From the NCBI GenBank assembly GCA_011051425.1, contig DRLF01000120.1:1-6567 (forward strand): a DNA stretch of 6,567 nucleotides, given 5' to 3'. Position 1 is the first letter of the stretch, and the number at the start of each line of letters is the position of its first letter. Below, in pieces: positions 1 through 6,402 of this stretch. The position numbers and the translations under genes are program-made. The notes beneath the pieces were generated by a model that worked only from the letters and a program-made list of their open reading frames with translations, was not told the origin of the DNA and did no database searches. The stretch comes from Thiolapillus brandeum (GTDB lineage: Bacteria > Pseudomonadota > Gammaproteobacteria > Chromatiales > Chromatiaceae).

Positions 1-1063
1 CGGAAAAATGCTTTTCGTATTCCATACGGTCATTCAATTGTGCAATCAGCATCGGCAGGTCTTCGATGCGCTCACGCAGAGGTGGCAGGTTGATAGGAAA
101 CACTTCAAGCCGATAGAAAAGGTCTTCACGAAAAGTGCCATCCGCAACCATCTGCTCCAGGTTGCAATTGGTTGCCGCAACGATGCGCACATCCGCCTTG
201 ATGGTCTTGCTGCCACCAACCCGCTCAAACGTTCTTTCTTCCAGCACCCTGAGCAGTTTTACCTGCATGTCCATGGGCATTTCGCCAATTTCGTCCAGGA
301 AAAGCGTTCCCCCGGCCGCCAGCGCAAAACGCCCTTCTCGCGCCGTCAATGCACCGGTAAAAGCCCCTTTTTCGTGCCCAAAAAGCTCGGATTCCAGCAG
401 GTCACGGGGGATGGCACCACAGTTGACGGGGACGAAAGCCTTGCCCCGGCGCTTGGAATGATAATGAAGGTTCCGCGCCACAACCTCCTTTCCTGTCCCG
501 GATTCCCCCAGAATCAGCACAGTGGCATCGGTAGGTCCAACCTGCTCGATTTCACGTCGGATGTGCTGCATTGCCGGACTGCGCCCAATCAGGCTTCGGA
601 ACAAATGGGCCGGACGCTGTCCCTTTTCAGACTGCTGGTGCGCAAAATGGGCATGCACCCGGTCCAGTGCATTGGAGAATTCCTTGTGTGCGATGGGGCG
701 TTTTACCGCAATCCAGTTTGGTGGATATCTGAGTGATACAGGCTGCGCGTCCATCGGGGGTACGGAATAAAGAACCACAGGCAATATATGTTCCGCTTCC
801 TGTGTAACAATTTTTACGATGTTCTGTTGTTCAGCTTCCGAGAGATCGCCCGTGATGATGATAGTGAGTAAACCGGGATATTGCTTCAGTTGTTGGGCCA
901 GTTCTTCCTGGCTATAGGCCAGTAACAAATCATAGCCGAGAAAATCCAGAACAGCATTCAGTTTTCCGGCATGGGCTTTGTCCGGGTCAAAAACAAGAAT
1001 ACAATTTTTTGAGGCGTCTTCCGCCCTTATTGTTTCGGCAGTTTGTGATGATTTCGTTAACAT
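1..1063 (-). CDS. fleQ: FleQ-type sigma54-dependent flagellar master regulator (3' end beyond the window)
   Basis: Reverse-strand translation gives 354 codons with no stop before the window edge. Residues about 20-135 form a FleQ-type receiver-like domain with an acidic pair near D26/D28. No clear phospho-acceptor Asp is visible at the usual place (residues 67-74 read LTIIITGD). The AAA+ domain follows from about residue 155: Walker A GESGTGKE (186-193), the sigma54-contacting GAFTGA loop (233-238), Walker B ending FLDEIG (255-260) and an arginine-finger region FREDLFYRL (311-319). LFRS (154-157) and VVARN (194-198) match the segments that bind c-di-GMP in Pseudomonas FleQ. In that family the protein activates flagellar sigma54 promoters and switches matrix genes in response to c-di-GMP. 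The C-terminal Fis-type helix-turn-helix lies outside the window. The ATG at 1063 is used here; an in-frame TTG at 1072 sits 9 nt from a perfect AGGAGG and may be the real start. An in-frame TAA at 1093-1091 rules out a longer protein. Confidence 0.9.
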   Translation of the reverse strand, partial: MLTKSSQTAETIRAEDASKNCILVFDPDKAHAGKLNAVLDFLGYDLLLAYSQEELAQQLKQYPGLLTIIITGDLSEAEQQNIVKIVTQEAEHILPVVLYSVPPMDAQPVSLRYPPNWIAVKRPIAHKEFSNALDRVHAHFAHQQSEKGQRPAHLFRSLIGRSPAMQHIRREIEQVGPTDATVLILGESGTGKEVVARNLHYHSKRRGKAFVPVNCGAIPRDLLESELFGHEKGAFTGALTAREGRFALAAGGTLFLDEIGEMPMDMQVKLLRVLEERTFERVGGSKTIKADVRIVAATNCNLEQMVADGTFREDLFYRLEVFPINLPPLRERIEDLPMLIAQLNDRMEYEKHFS

Positions 1064-1081
1064 GCTATCCAAGCCCTTCAA

Positions 1082-1087
1082 CCTCCT
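1082..1087 (-). promoter_or_regulatory. Strong Shine-Dalgarno AGGAGG for fleQ
   Basis: A perfect AGGAGG lies 9 nt before an in-frame TTG (1072) but 18 nt before the first ATG (1063). A weaker GAAGGG at 1078-1073 would suit the ATG. The site therefore bears on the start choice: a TTG start would add only three residues. Confidence 0.6.
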
Positions 1088-1291
1088 GGTTTACTTTAAT
1101 TCCTTGTATACAGACAATCCTTTCTGCATTCAATACAATTTTCTTTTCCAATCGTCTTACTGTCGAATATTACCGTTTTTTTCCTTTGATGGCATTGTTA
1201 AATCTCAAATTGAAGTTTTACTGATCCAATCACAAACAGTGTATTCAAGTGTTGCAAAGAATAATAGATTTATTCAACAGAAGGGGACTTG

Positions 1292-1318
1292 ATTATAATC
1301 ATTCTCAAATACATTCAA
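1292..1318 (-). promoter_or_regulatory. Candidate sigma70 promoter overlapped by a Fur-box-like site
   Basis: On the minus strand TGAGAATGATTATAA (1307-1293) matches 12 of 14 defined positions of the 7-1-7 Fur consensus TGATAATNATTATCA. It overlaps a perfect -10 hexamer TATAAT (1297-1292). A weak -35, TTGAAT (1318-1313), lies 15 bp upstream, which is shorter than ideal. Part of the site is the 12-bp perfect palindrome TGATTATAATCA (1290-1301), so a plus-strand TATAAT also exists. A start here would give fleQ an untranslated leader of about 210-220 nt, or could make a separate small RNA. This is a consensus match by eye in AT-rich DNA. Confidence 0.35.
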
Positions 1319-1383
1319 CCTGTGATATCAAGTGAAGCATTTGACATCCCTTCTGTCGCACTTGCTCTTTCGAATCCGCCTCA

Positions 1384-1401
1384 CCCCGGCGCAGGCCAGG
1401 G
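1384..1401 (-). terminator. GC-rich hairpin downstream of the DUF1451 gene, no U-tract
   Basis: In the minus-strand transcript CCCTGGC and GCCGGGG pair over 7 bp (one U-G pair) around the 4-nt loop CTGC, 27 nt after the stop codon. On the plus strand the same stem has a C-A mismatch, so it fits the minus transcript better. No T-run follows. It may be a 3'-end stabiliser or a weak terminator, not a canonical intrinsic one. Confidence 0.3.
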
Positions 1402-1428
1402 TTCGTACTTATCCTGCAGCAGAACCGG

Positions 1429-1950
1429 TCAGGCAGTCTTGCGGTGAAATACAGTACCATGGCACTTTGGACAGGGGGGAATATGTCCCGGTTTGTAGAA
1501 ATGCAGTTCTTCGCCGCATTTGTCACAGACCAGCGTTCCGGGACCGGTGATCTCGCCTGTATGATAACCAGCCAGTTGTGCCTGCTCCTGCAGTTGCTTG
1601 AGTTCGATGGTGGTCTGATCTGCCGCCTGGCTGAAAAGCTCTCTCATCCTGTCACCAATGAGAGACAGATCAAACCCCAGCCAAGTCTTGAATTCCTCAC
1701 CCGTCTCTACAATGTAGCTTGCCGCATCACGCAGATCCCGCTTGAGGTACTCAGACACCTGGTCGATTTCTTCCGCTGTCAACTCACCCAGATCAGAAAG
1801 CTTCTGACGGGCCTTGTCGATCAAATGATGCAATTCAGGTCCTGATTTTTTCTCGACTTTCTTGGCATCTTCTATCGCAGATTCCAGCAGACGCTCGTAC
1901 GCCTGTCCCATCAGTTCCACCGGGTCTTTGGGGTTTGGAAGATCTTTCAT
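1429..1950 (-). CDS. DUF1451 (YbeL-like) zinc-ribbon protein
   Basis: This 173-aa protein has a charged helical N-terminal part (about residues 1-125). It includes the segment LSDLGELTAEEIDQVSEYLK (51-70), which resembles the conserved LTRTEVDEL-type region of E. coli YbeL. The C-terminal zinc ribbon has C142-x2-C145 and C160-x2-C163, four cysteines suited to one structural zinc, separated by a short HFYKPGHIPP linker. It is probably cytoplasmic, as no signal peptide or membrane segment is visible. The family's molecular role is not established. The ATG at 1950 is chosen because AGGAG (1962-1958) lies 7 nt upstream; the frame stays open to 2175, but that part overlaps the divergent gene and does not resemble the family. 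fleQ lies downstream on the same strand, 365 bp away, so it is probably transcribed separately. Confidence 0.88.
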   Translation of the reverse strand: MKDLPNPKDPVELMGQAYERLLESAIEDAKKVEKKSGPELHHLIDKARQKLSDLGELTAEEIDQVSEYLKRDLRDAASYIVETGEEFKTWLGFDLSLIGDRMRELFSQAADQTTIELKQLQEQAQLAGYHTGEITGPGTLVCDKCGEELHFYKPGHIPPCPKCHGTVFHRKTA

Positions 1951-1993
1951 CACCTTTCTCCTAAAACACTTATACTGTGCACTAATATCCGGC

Positions 1994-2006
1994 TTCTCCC
2001 GGAGAA
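1994..2006. promoter_or_regulatory. Inverted repeat TTCTCC-C-GGAGAA in a divergent spacer
   Basis: This is a perfect 6-1-6 dyad in the middle of the 99-bp gap between the DUF1451 gene and the phosphorylase gene. AT-rich -10-like hexamers lie close by: TAATAT at 1983-1988 on plus, TATTAG at 1988-1983 and TATAAG at 1974-1969 on minus. Its position would suit an operator controlling either gene. No specific regulator family can be assigned. Confidence 0.3.
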
Positions 2007-2049
2007 TTGCAATAGCTGTTCCCAACTTTCGGCAATCGGGTGAATTGTG

Positions 2050-3561
2050 ATGACCAAGCTGAAACTTCGCCCAGTCGCGATAGACACCTACAAAGAAAAT
2101 GTCGCCTATCTGCACCGCGGCTGCACCTTCTATCGAAGCGAGGGCTTTCAGGCCCTGAACAAAATCGAAATCCACAAGGAAAACGACGGCCAGCCGGTCA
2201 TCGCGGTATTGAACATCGTCGACGATGCCAACATTACCGCCCCTGGCGAGTTGGGTGTCAGTGAACAGGTATTTGATCAGCTGAACCTGCCTCCCGGCAC
2301 GTCAGTAACGGTAAAACACGCTTCCCCACCCGCATCTTTGGAAGCTGTGCATGACAAGATCAGTGGTGAGACTCTGGACTATGAGCAATATCTGAATATC
2401 GCCAGGGATGTCGTTGAAAACCGTTATTCCAAGATCGAAATTGCCGCGTTTCTGGTGGGTTGCGCGGAAACCGGGTTCGAACGCGAGGAGGTGTTGCATC
2501 TGACCCGGGCCATGGTTGAAACCGGTGACCGCCTGGAATGGGGAGAAGCCCTGGTCGCCGATAAACACTGCATAGGCGGCATTCCGGGCAACCGCACCAC
2601 CATGCTGATCGTTCCCATCATTGCCGCTCACGGGATGCTCATGCCCAAGACATCCAGCCGCGCCATCACCTCTCCTGCCGGCACGGCCGATACCATGGAG
2701 GTACTGGCCAGGGTAGACCTGCTTCCAGAAGCCCTGCACACTATCGTGCAACAGGAACGCGGCTGTCTCGCCTGGGGTGGTACTGCCAGGCTGGCACCCG
2801 TAGACGACATTCTGATCGCCGTGGAGCGCCCTCTTTCCATGGACTCACCGGGTCAGATGGTCGCTTCGATTCTTTCCAAAAAGGTGGCTGCAGGCTCCAC
2901 CCGCCTGCTGATCGACGTCCCCCTGGGGCCCACCGCCAAGGTGCGAAGTCATCAGGAGGCATTGCGTCTGCGCAAACTGTTCGAATATGTCGGCGACCAT
3001 ATCGGGCTGGAACTGGAAGTCGTCATTACCGACGGCAGCCAGCCTATCGGCCGTGGCATAGGGCCTGTACTGGAAACACGGGATGTCATGCAGGTGCTGG
3101 AATGCAGGCCGCAAGCGCCCCTGGACCTGCGTGAAAAAGCCCTGCAGCTGGCAGGGCGCATACTGGAATTCGATGCCGATGTGCGTGGTGGTGACGGGTA
3201 TCATATCGCCAGGGACATCCTGGATTCCGGCAGGGCCCTGTCCAAGATGGAAGCCATCATTCAGGCCCAGGGTAAAAACCCCGATCCGCCACAGTTGGGG
3301 CGTTTGCATCACGTCATTGCCGCCGCAGAGACGGGAAAGATAACTGCGATCGACAACTTGCAGATGGCCAATATTGCGCGCCTGGCCGGTGCGCCACTGG
3401 ACAAAGGCGCAGGCGTGGATCTGCACAGGAAAACCGGCGAACATGTGGAAGCTGGAGAGCCCTTGTATACCATTTACGCGGCGTTCCCTGCGAACGAAGA
3501 ATTTGCACTGGATGCTGCGCAGCAATATTCCGGATACACGGTGGAAAAGCACAATGAATGA
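2050..3561 (+). CDS. AMP phosphorylase / thymidine phosphorylase-like enzyme (NDP-ribose phosphorylase family)
   Basis: This 503-aa protein splits a nucleoside or nucleotide with phosphate into free base and ribose 1-phosphate (1,5-bisphosphate if AMP is the substrate). Residues 1-90 form the extra N-terminal domain typical of archaeal AMP phosphorylases and absent from classical DeoA (about 440 aa). A helical segment (about 109-165) precedes the phosphate-binding [13 protein letters not shown] (172-184) and the hallmark [15 protein letters not shown] (200-214), where classical thymidine phosphorylases read roughly SGRGLGHTGGT. The C-terminal pyrimidine-phosphorylase domain includes [20 protein letters not shown] (451-470). 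Homologues in bacteria are often annotated as putative thymidine phosphorylase, but the signatures favour AMP phosphorylase; the substrate is inferred. The ATG at 2050 has GGGTGA (2038-2043) 6 nt upstream; a GTG at 2047 would add one residue. The stop overlaps the next gene by 8 nt. Confidence 0.88.
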   Translation: MTKLKLRPVAIDTYKENVAYLHRGCTFYRSEGFQALNKIEIHKENDGQPVIAVLNIVDDANITAPGELGVSEQVFDQLNLPPGTSVTVKHASPPASLEAVHDKISGETLDYEQYLNIARDVVENRYSKIEIAAFLVGCAETGFEREEVLHLTRAMVETGDRLEWGEALVADKHCIGGIPGNRTTMLIVPIIAAHGMLMPKTSSRAITSPAGTADTMEVLARVDLLPEALHTIVQQERGCLAWGGTARLAPVDDILIAVERPLSMDSPGQMVASILSKKVAAGSTRLLIDVPLGPTAKVRSHQEALRLRKLFEYVGDHIGLELEVVITDGSQPIGRGIGPVLETRDVMQVLECRPQAPLDLREKALQLAGRILEFDADVRGGDGYHIARDILDSGRALSKMEAIIQAQGKNPDPPQLGRLHHVIAAAETGKITAIDNLQMANIARLAGAPLDKGAGVDLHRKTGEHVEAGEPLYTIYAAFPANEEFALDAAQQYSGYTVEKHNE

Positions 3562-4447
3562 TAATTGCCTGATTCTTGCCTTTGAAGACTATGCAGAGCC
3601 GGCAAAAAGACTGGCACACTTTATCGGCTGCCCGTTTGCCCTGATCGATGTGCATCATTTTCCCGATGGCGAGAGCCGCCTGCGCCTGCCGGTGGATCTG
3701 CCGCAAAAGGTAGTGCTGTGCCGCAGCCTGAATGATCCCAACGAAAAACTTGTGGAGCTGATACTCGCCGCTGAGCATCTCCGCGGACAGGGCGTAGCGC
3801 AGCTGATACTCGTCGCGCCCTACCTGTGCTACATGCGCCAGGACAAGGCGTTTCACCCCGGCGAGGTTGTCAGCCAGACAATTATCGGCCACTTGCTGGC
3901 GAACTATTTCGATGGCGCCATCACCGTGGACGCGCACCTGCATCGAGTCCATCGTCTTCACGATGCGCTGCCCATGAAAACTGCCATCAACCTTACCGCC
4001 ACCCGCCCCATGGCACAGTTTCTGGAACAAAGGAATTTGCGTCCTGTGCTGATCGGTCCTGACGGGGAATCGGAACAGTGGGTGTCCAGTATTGCGCAGC
4101 ACGAAGGCCTCGACTACTGTATTGCGCAGAAAGAACGCCTGGGTGACAAACAGGTGGTGGTCACCATGCCAGCCTGTGAAGTCAAGGGCAGGGATGTCGT
4201 GCTGGTGGACGATGTGGCGAGCACAGGGCGTACGCTGGAAGCCGCAGCCCGACAATTGCAGGACGCATCACCCGCTTCACTGTCCGTCATGGTCACCCAC
4301 GCCCTGTTTCTGGATGATGCCGTACAGCAGCTTCAGGCTGTCGGTGTGGAAAACATCTGGAGCTGCGACAGCATCCCTCACGCCAGCAACCGGATTCACC
4401 TGGACGAATTGCTCGGCGAGGCATTGCAGGAAGCGCTGACAGCGTAA
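3554..4447 (+). CDS. prs: Ribose-phosphate pyrophosphokinase (PRPP synthetase), short archaeal-like type
   Basis: This 297-aa enzyme is predicted to transfer pyrophosphate from ATP to C1 of ribose 5-phosphate, giving PRPP for nucleotide synthesis. Visible motifs are FPDGE (37-41), RQDK (95-98) in the ATP region, the metal-binding DAH (126-128), a catalytic-loop K-E-R (193-195), and the PRPP-binding loop [14 protein letters not shown] (215-228). It is shorter than classical bacterial Prs (about 315 aa). Its [12 protein letters not shown] segment (93-104) and STG-type loop are closer to archaeal enzymes than to the class I DTGGTL loop. The start lies inside the end of the phosphorylase gene (8-nt overlap), so translation is probably coupled; only a weak GGTGG (3540-3544) precedes it. 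The housekeeping prs may lie elsewhere, making this a specialised paralogue. Confidence 0.87.
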   Translation: MNDNCLILAFEDYAEPAKRLAHFIGCPFALIDVHHFPDGESRLRLPVDLPQKVVLCRSLNDPNEKLVELILAAEHLRGQGVAQLILVAPYLCYMRQDKAFHPGEVVSQTIIGHLLANYFDGAITVDAHLHRVHRLHDALPMKTAINLTATRPMAQFLEQRNLRPVLIGPDGESEQWVSSIAQHEGLDYCIAQKERLGDKQVVVTMPACEVKGRDVVLVDDVASTGRTLEAAARQLQDASPASLSVMVTHALFLDDAVQQLQAVGVENIWSCDSIPHASNRIHLDELLGEALQEALTA

Positions 4448-4453
4448 TCAGAG

Positions 4454-4484
4454 GCATGCACGCGGGTCCTGGCGAACGTGATGC
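4454..4484. terminator. Stem-loop between convergent genes, no U-tract
   Basis: GCAT-g-CACG (4454-4462) pairs with CGTGATGC (4477-4484), an 8-bp stem with one bulged G and a 14-nt loop. It lies 6 nt past the prs stop and about 46 nt past the stop of the convergent thioredoxin gene. No T-run follows on either strand, so termination here is only suggested by position. Confidence 0.25.
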
Positions 4485-4530
4485 ACCGGAGAAGCACAGG
4501 ATTCCAGCCTAACCGGCAGATCGATAGAAC

Positions 4531-5043
4531 TCAGGGCACCTGCTTGAGCGCCCTCACCTTTTCCATGAGATCAGGCGCATCCCATTCCCGCCCGCCAACC
4601 GCTCGGTAGACCTTTCGACCCCACTGATCGACGACAAAGGTCGTGGGCAATCCCTTGACATCCCAGGCTTCGCTGACACTGGAATCCGTATCCAGCAGCA
4701 GAGGAAATTCCACCGGATAACTGGCGGTGAATTCAAAGATGGCATCCTCATCCTCTCCCACATCGATTGCCAGCATCTTGATACCTTCTTCGCGCAACTG
4801 CTCCCAGGCACGCTGCATGGACGGCATTTCGGCGCGGCAGGGCGGACACCAGGTCGCCCAGAAGTTCACGATGATCACGCTGCCCTTGTAGTCGCTGAGC
4901 TGATGAACATTGCCATCGGCATCCCTGAGTTCAAAGGCCGGGGCGCTGGGCTTGTCCGGCAGCGGTGTCAGCCCCCTTCCCGTGGCCAGAGCCCCACCGG
5001 CAAACAGCAGGACAATCAGAACTGTAAATACGGTTTTAAACAT
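4531..5043 (-). CDS. TlpA/ResA-like periplasmic thiol-disulfide oxidoreductase
   Basis: This 170-aa protein begins with a Sec-type signal peptide (residues 1-20, hydrophobic core FTVLIVLLFAGG, likely cut after GALA). A thioredoxin fold follows: the active site WCPPC (65-69), the cis-proline segment KGLPTTFVVD (130-139), and a long insert between them as in TlpA/ResA. In this family the mature protein acts outside the cytoplasmic membrane, usually reducing specific disulfides, for example in cytochrome c or metal-centre maturation. It is the last gene of a three-gene operon, starting 9 nt after the stop of the secreted-protein gene with an AGAGAG-like ribosome-binding site. The partner protein is not shown by sequence; the upstream two-cysteine exported protein is a candidate. 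Confidence 0.9.
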   Translation of the reverse strand: MFKTVFTVLIVLLFAGGALATGRGLTPLPDKPSAPAFELRDADGNVHQLSDYKGSVIIVNFWATWCPPCRAEMPSMQRAWEQLREEGIKMLAIDVGEDEDAIFEFTASYPVEFPLLLDTDSSVSEAWDVKGLPTTFVVDQWGRKVYRAVGGREWDAPDLMEKVRALKQVP

Positions 5044-5052
5044 GGTTACTCT

Positions 5053-5619
5053 CTAGTTCAGTTTTTCCGGGGCGCATTGCAGACCGGAAAGGGTTGCTTC
5101 GACGGGCTTGCCGTCGAGCAGTATCTTCAGATGCAGATCGAAACTTTCACCTGGCGGCAAGCCATACACCGTCATACCCCAATTATAGTCGCCCGGCTGA
5201 AAATGCTGCACCGTGGGCATCAGCGACCAGTTCAGGGCAATGCGTGCTGCCTGGGGAACCACTTGATCCTGCAGCCTCTGCTTCCAGTATTCTCGAACCA
5301 GCAACTGGCTTTTCTTACCTTTGTGCACCACTTTCCAGGTCGTCAGATCAAAATCCAGGGGCAGGCTTCCATCATTGCGGAACATGGAACCAAAAAAGCA
5401 GGAAGTGGCCAGTTCGTTGGCAATTTCAGCGGGAAACCCCCGCCCCTGCAGATAGGCGCGGGTCTGATCCGGTAATCGCTGCACCAGGCGCAACGACACT
5501 CCGTCGTGATTCCACTGCCAAGTGCGCAACCCTGTTTTTTCGCCCACCTCCATCGTCACGGACGCAGCCGACAGTCCCATCCAGAAAAGCGGCAGCAAAA
5601 CAGCAATCAGGAATTTCAT
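5053..5619 (-). CDS. Secreted protein of unknown function with two conserved-looking cysteines
   Basis: I do not recognise a named family. The 188-aa product has a clear signal peptide (MKFLIAVLLPLFWMGLSAAS, cleavage probably after residue 19) and no later membrane segment, so it should be periplasmic. The mature part is rich in aromatic residues and beta-type segments, with RLPDQTRAYLQGRGF (48-62) and PGDYNWGMTVYGLPPG (142-157) as the most distinctive stretches. Only two cysteines remain in it, C74 and C182, which could form a disulfide. The ATG at 5619 is chosen because it puts the signal peptide at the N-terminus; the frame is open to an ATG at 5682, but that would overlap the upstream gene. 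The start follows the upstream TGA by 1 nt, so translation is probably coupled. Confidence 0.75.
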   Translation of the reverse strand: MKFLIAVLLPLFWMGLSAASVTMEVGEKTGLRTWQWNHDGVSLRLVQRLPDQTRAYLQGRGFPAEIANELATSCFFGSMFRNDGSLPLDFDLTTWKVVHKGKKSQLLVREYWKQRLQDQVVPQAARIALNWSLMPTVQHFQPGDYNWGMTVYGLPPGESFDLHLKILLDGKPVEATLSGLQCAPEKLN

Positions 5620-5620
5620 A

Positions 5621-6292
5621 TCAGCGCTGCTTCGCTGTATCGACAGGATGACCTTCCAGCCGCCATTCCGGCAGACCACCATCCAGCCGGACAGCGGCCA
5701 GACCTTTGTCTCTCAGCAAAGCAACAGCATCAAAAGCAAGTACGCAATGAGGGCCGCGGCAATAGGCTACCACTTCCTGACCGTTGTCCAGCTCATCCAG
5801 TCGGGCCTCCAGCTCGGCCAGAGGCACATTGATTGCTCCGGGAACATGGCCTGCTTCATATTCTTCGGTCGGGCGTACATCCAGCACAGTCACCAGCCCT
5901 TCCCTCGCCCTTTTCAGCAACTCCTCCGCCGGCAGGGGTTCGAGGTTGTCCTTGACCGTGAGGTAGCTCTGTATGAGTTGCTGAACATCAGCCAGATGTC
6001 TTTCGGCCACTTCGCGAACCGCATTGAGCAGCGGAGGTACATCATTGCCACTGATGCGGTAAATGACTTTCTGCCCTTCCTTCCGTGAACTGACCAATCC
6101 CGCCTGACGCAATTGCTGCAAATGCTGTGAAGTATTGGCGACACTCAGGCCGGACAGCTTTGCCAACGCATCGACGCTGCGTTCGCTTTGTGCCAGAAAT
6201 TCCAGCAATTCCAGACGGTGACCGTTGCTCAACGCCTTGGCAACTCGCGCAAACTGGGCAAAAAGGGCTTTTTTGAAATTGCCGACTGACAT
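5621..6292 (-). CDS. ArsR-family regulator fused to a rhodanese domain
   Basis: This 223-aa cytoplasmic protein has an ArsR/SmtB winged-helix domain (about residues 8-105), with recognition region LAKLSGLSVANTSQHLQQLR (43-62) and wing KEGQKVIYRI (71-80). A single rhodanese domain follows (about 122-220): LDVRPTEEYEAGHVPGAINV (137-156) and the active-site loop YCRGPHC (177-183), with catalytic C178 and a second cysteine C183. The DNA-binding half has no cysteine, so the classic ArsR metal box (ELCVCDL-like) and the two-cysteine persulfide switch of SqrR/BigR are both missing. Any thiol sensing would have to use the rhodanese. The ATG at 6292 has GAGG 5 nt upstream and follows a candidate promoter; an in-frame ATG at 6364 falls inside that promoter. 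It is first in the operon with the secreted protein and TlpA-like genes, and is probably autoregulatory. Confidence 0.88.
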   Translation of the reverse strand: MSVGNFKKALFAQFARVAKALSNGHRLELLEFLAQSERSVDALAKLSGLSVANTSQHLQQLRQAGLVSSRKEGQKVIYRISGNDVPPLLNAVREVAERHLADVQQLIQSYLTVKDNLEPLPAEELLKRAREGLVTVLDVRPTEEYEAGHVPGAINVPLAELEARLDELDNGQEVVAYCRGPHCVLAFDAVALLRDKGLAAVRLDGGLPEWRLEGHPVDTAKQR

Positions 6293-6313
6293 CCTTACCT
6301 CGACATCCGCTCT

Positions 6314-6339
6314 ATTGTTCGTTAGATTGATTGAATAAT
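6314..6339. promoter_or_regulatory. Imperfect inverted repeat, candidate operator of the ArsR-rhodanese regulator
   Basis: ATTGTTC (6314-6320) and GAATAAT (6333-6339) are inverted repeats matching at 6 of 7 positions, 12 bp apart. The right arm overlaps the -10 of the candidate regulator promoter and the left arm lies just past its expected start point. This position suits repression by an ArsR-type dimer. Found by eye in AT-rich DNA. Confidence 0.3.
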
Positions 6340-6364
6340 ACACACAAGCATGTTCATCCCTCAA
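6335..6364 (-). promoter_or_regulatory. Candidate sigma70 promoter for the ArsR-rhodanese operon
   Basis: TTGAGG (6364-6359, 4 of 6 to the -35 consensus) and TATTAT (6340-6335, 5 of 6 to the -10 consensus) are separated by 18 bp. Transcription would start near 6328, leaving a leader of about 35 nt before the ATG at 6292. It supports that start over the upstream ATG. Confidence 0.45.
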
Positions 6365-6402
6365 TCCTTAGTTTTTATCCGTCACCGCCAGGTATACAGC
6401 AA

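Larger units (their letters stand above)
1064..1428. other. AT-rich intergenic region upstream of fleQ
   Basis: This 365-bp gap has no ORF with coding character. Positions about 1090-1320 are much richer in A/T than the flanking genes. The gap contains the fleQ ribosome-binding site, a Fur-box-like promoter near 1292-1318, and a hairpin near 1384-1401 behind the DUF1451 gene. The hexamer ATTCAA occurs four times on the plus strand (1128, 1243, 1272, 1313), and TCTCAAAT occurs twice exactly 100 bp apart (1203, 1303). Two 12-codon reading frames on the minus strand (1195-1157 and 1129-1091) precede fleQ, but neither has a good ribosome-binding site. Confidence 0.6.

Noticed and set aside
8..736. 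Long plus-strand reading frame of 242 codons
   Set aside because: It lies opposite fleQ, whose minus-strand translation carries all AAA+ motifs. The plus-strand product has no recognisable domain.
1091..1195. Two 12-codon minus-strand reading frames upstream of fleQ (1195-1157 and 1129-1091)
   Set aside because: Both lack a convincing ribosome-binding site, and ATG-to-stop runs of this length are expected by chance in AT-rich DNA. A leader-peptide role cannot be supported.
978..1292. Plus-strand frame of 104 codons over the fleQ start and the AT-rich gap
   Set aside because: Its first part is antisense to fleQ and the rest is low-complexity AT-rich sequence. No ribosome-binding site or family resemblance is seen.
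1321..1335. TGTGATATCAAGTGA as a CRP/Vfr site upstream of fleQ
   Set aside because: The left half TGTGA fits, but the right half is GTGA instead of TCACA, so it is only a half-site.
1951..2175. N-terminal extension of the DUF1451 protein to 248 aa
   Set aside because: The extra 75 residues overlap the start of the divergent phosphorylase gene and do not resemble the family. A good ribosome-binding site precedes the ATG at 1950.
3314..4255. Minus-strand frame of 313 codons
   Set aside because: It is antisense to the PRPP synthetase gene, which has complete catalytic motifs on the plus strand. The minus product resembles nothing known.
4903..5475. Plus-strand frame of 190 codons
   Set aside because: It is antisense to the TlpA-like and secreted-protein genes, both of which have signal peptides and good starts.
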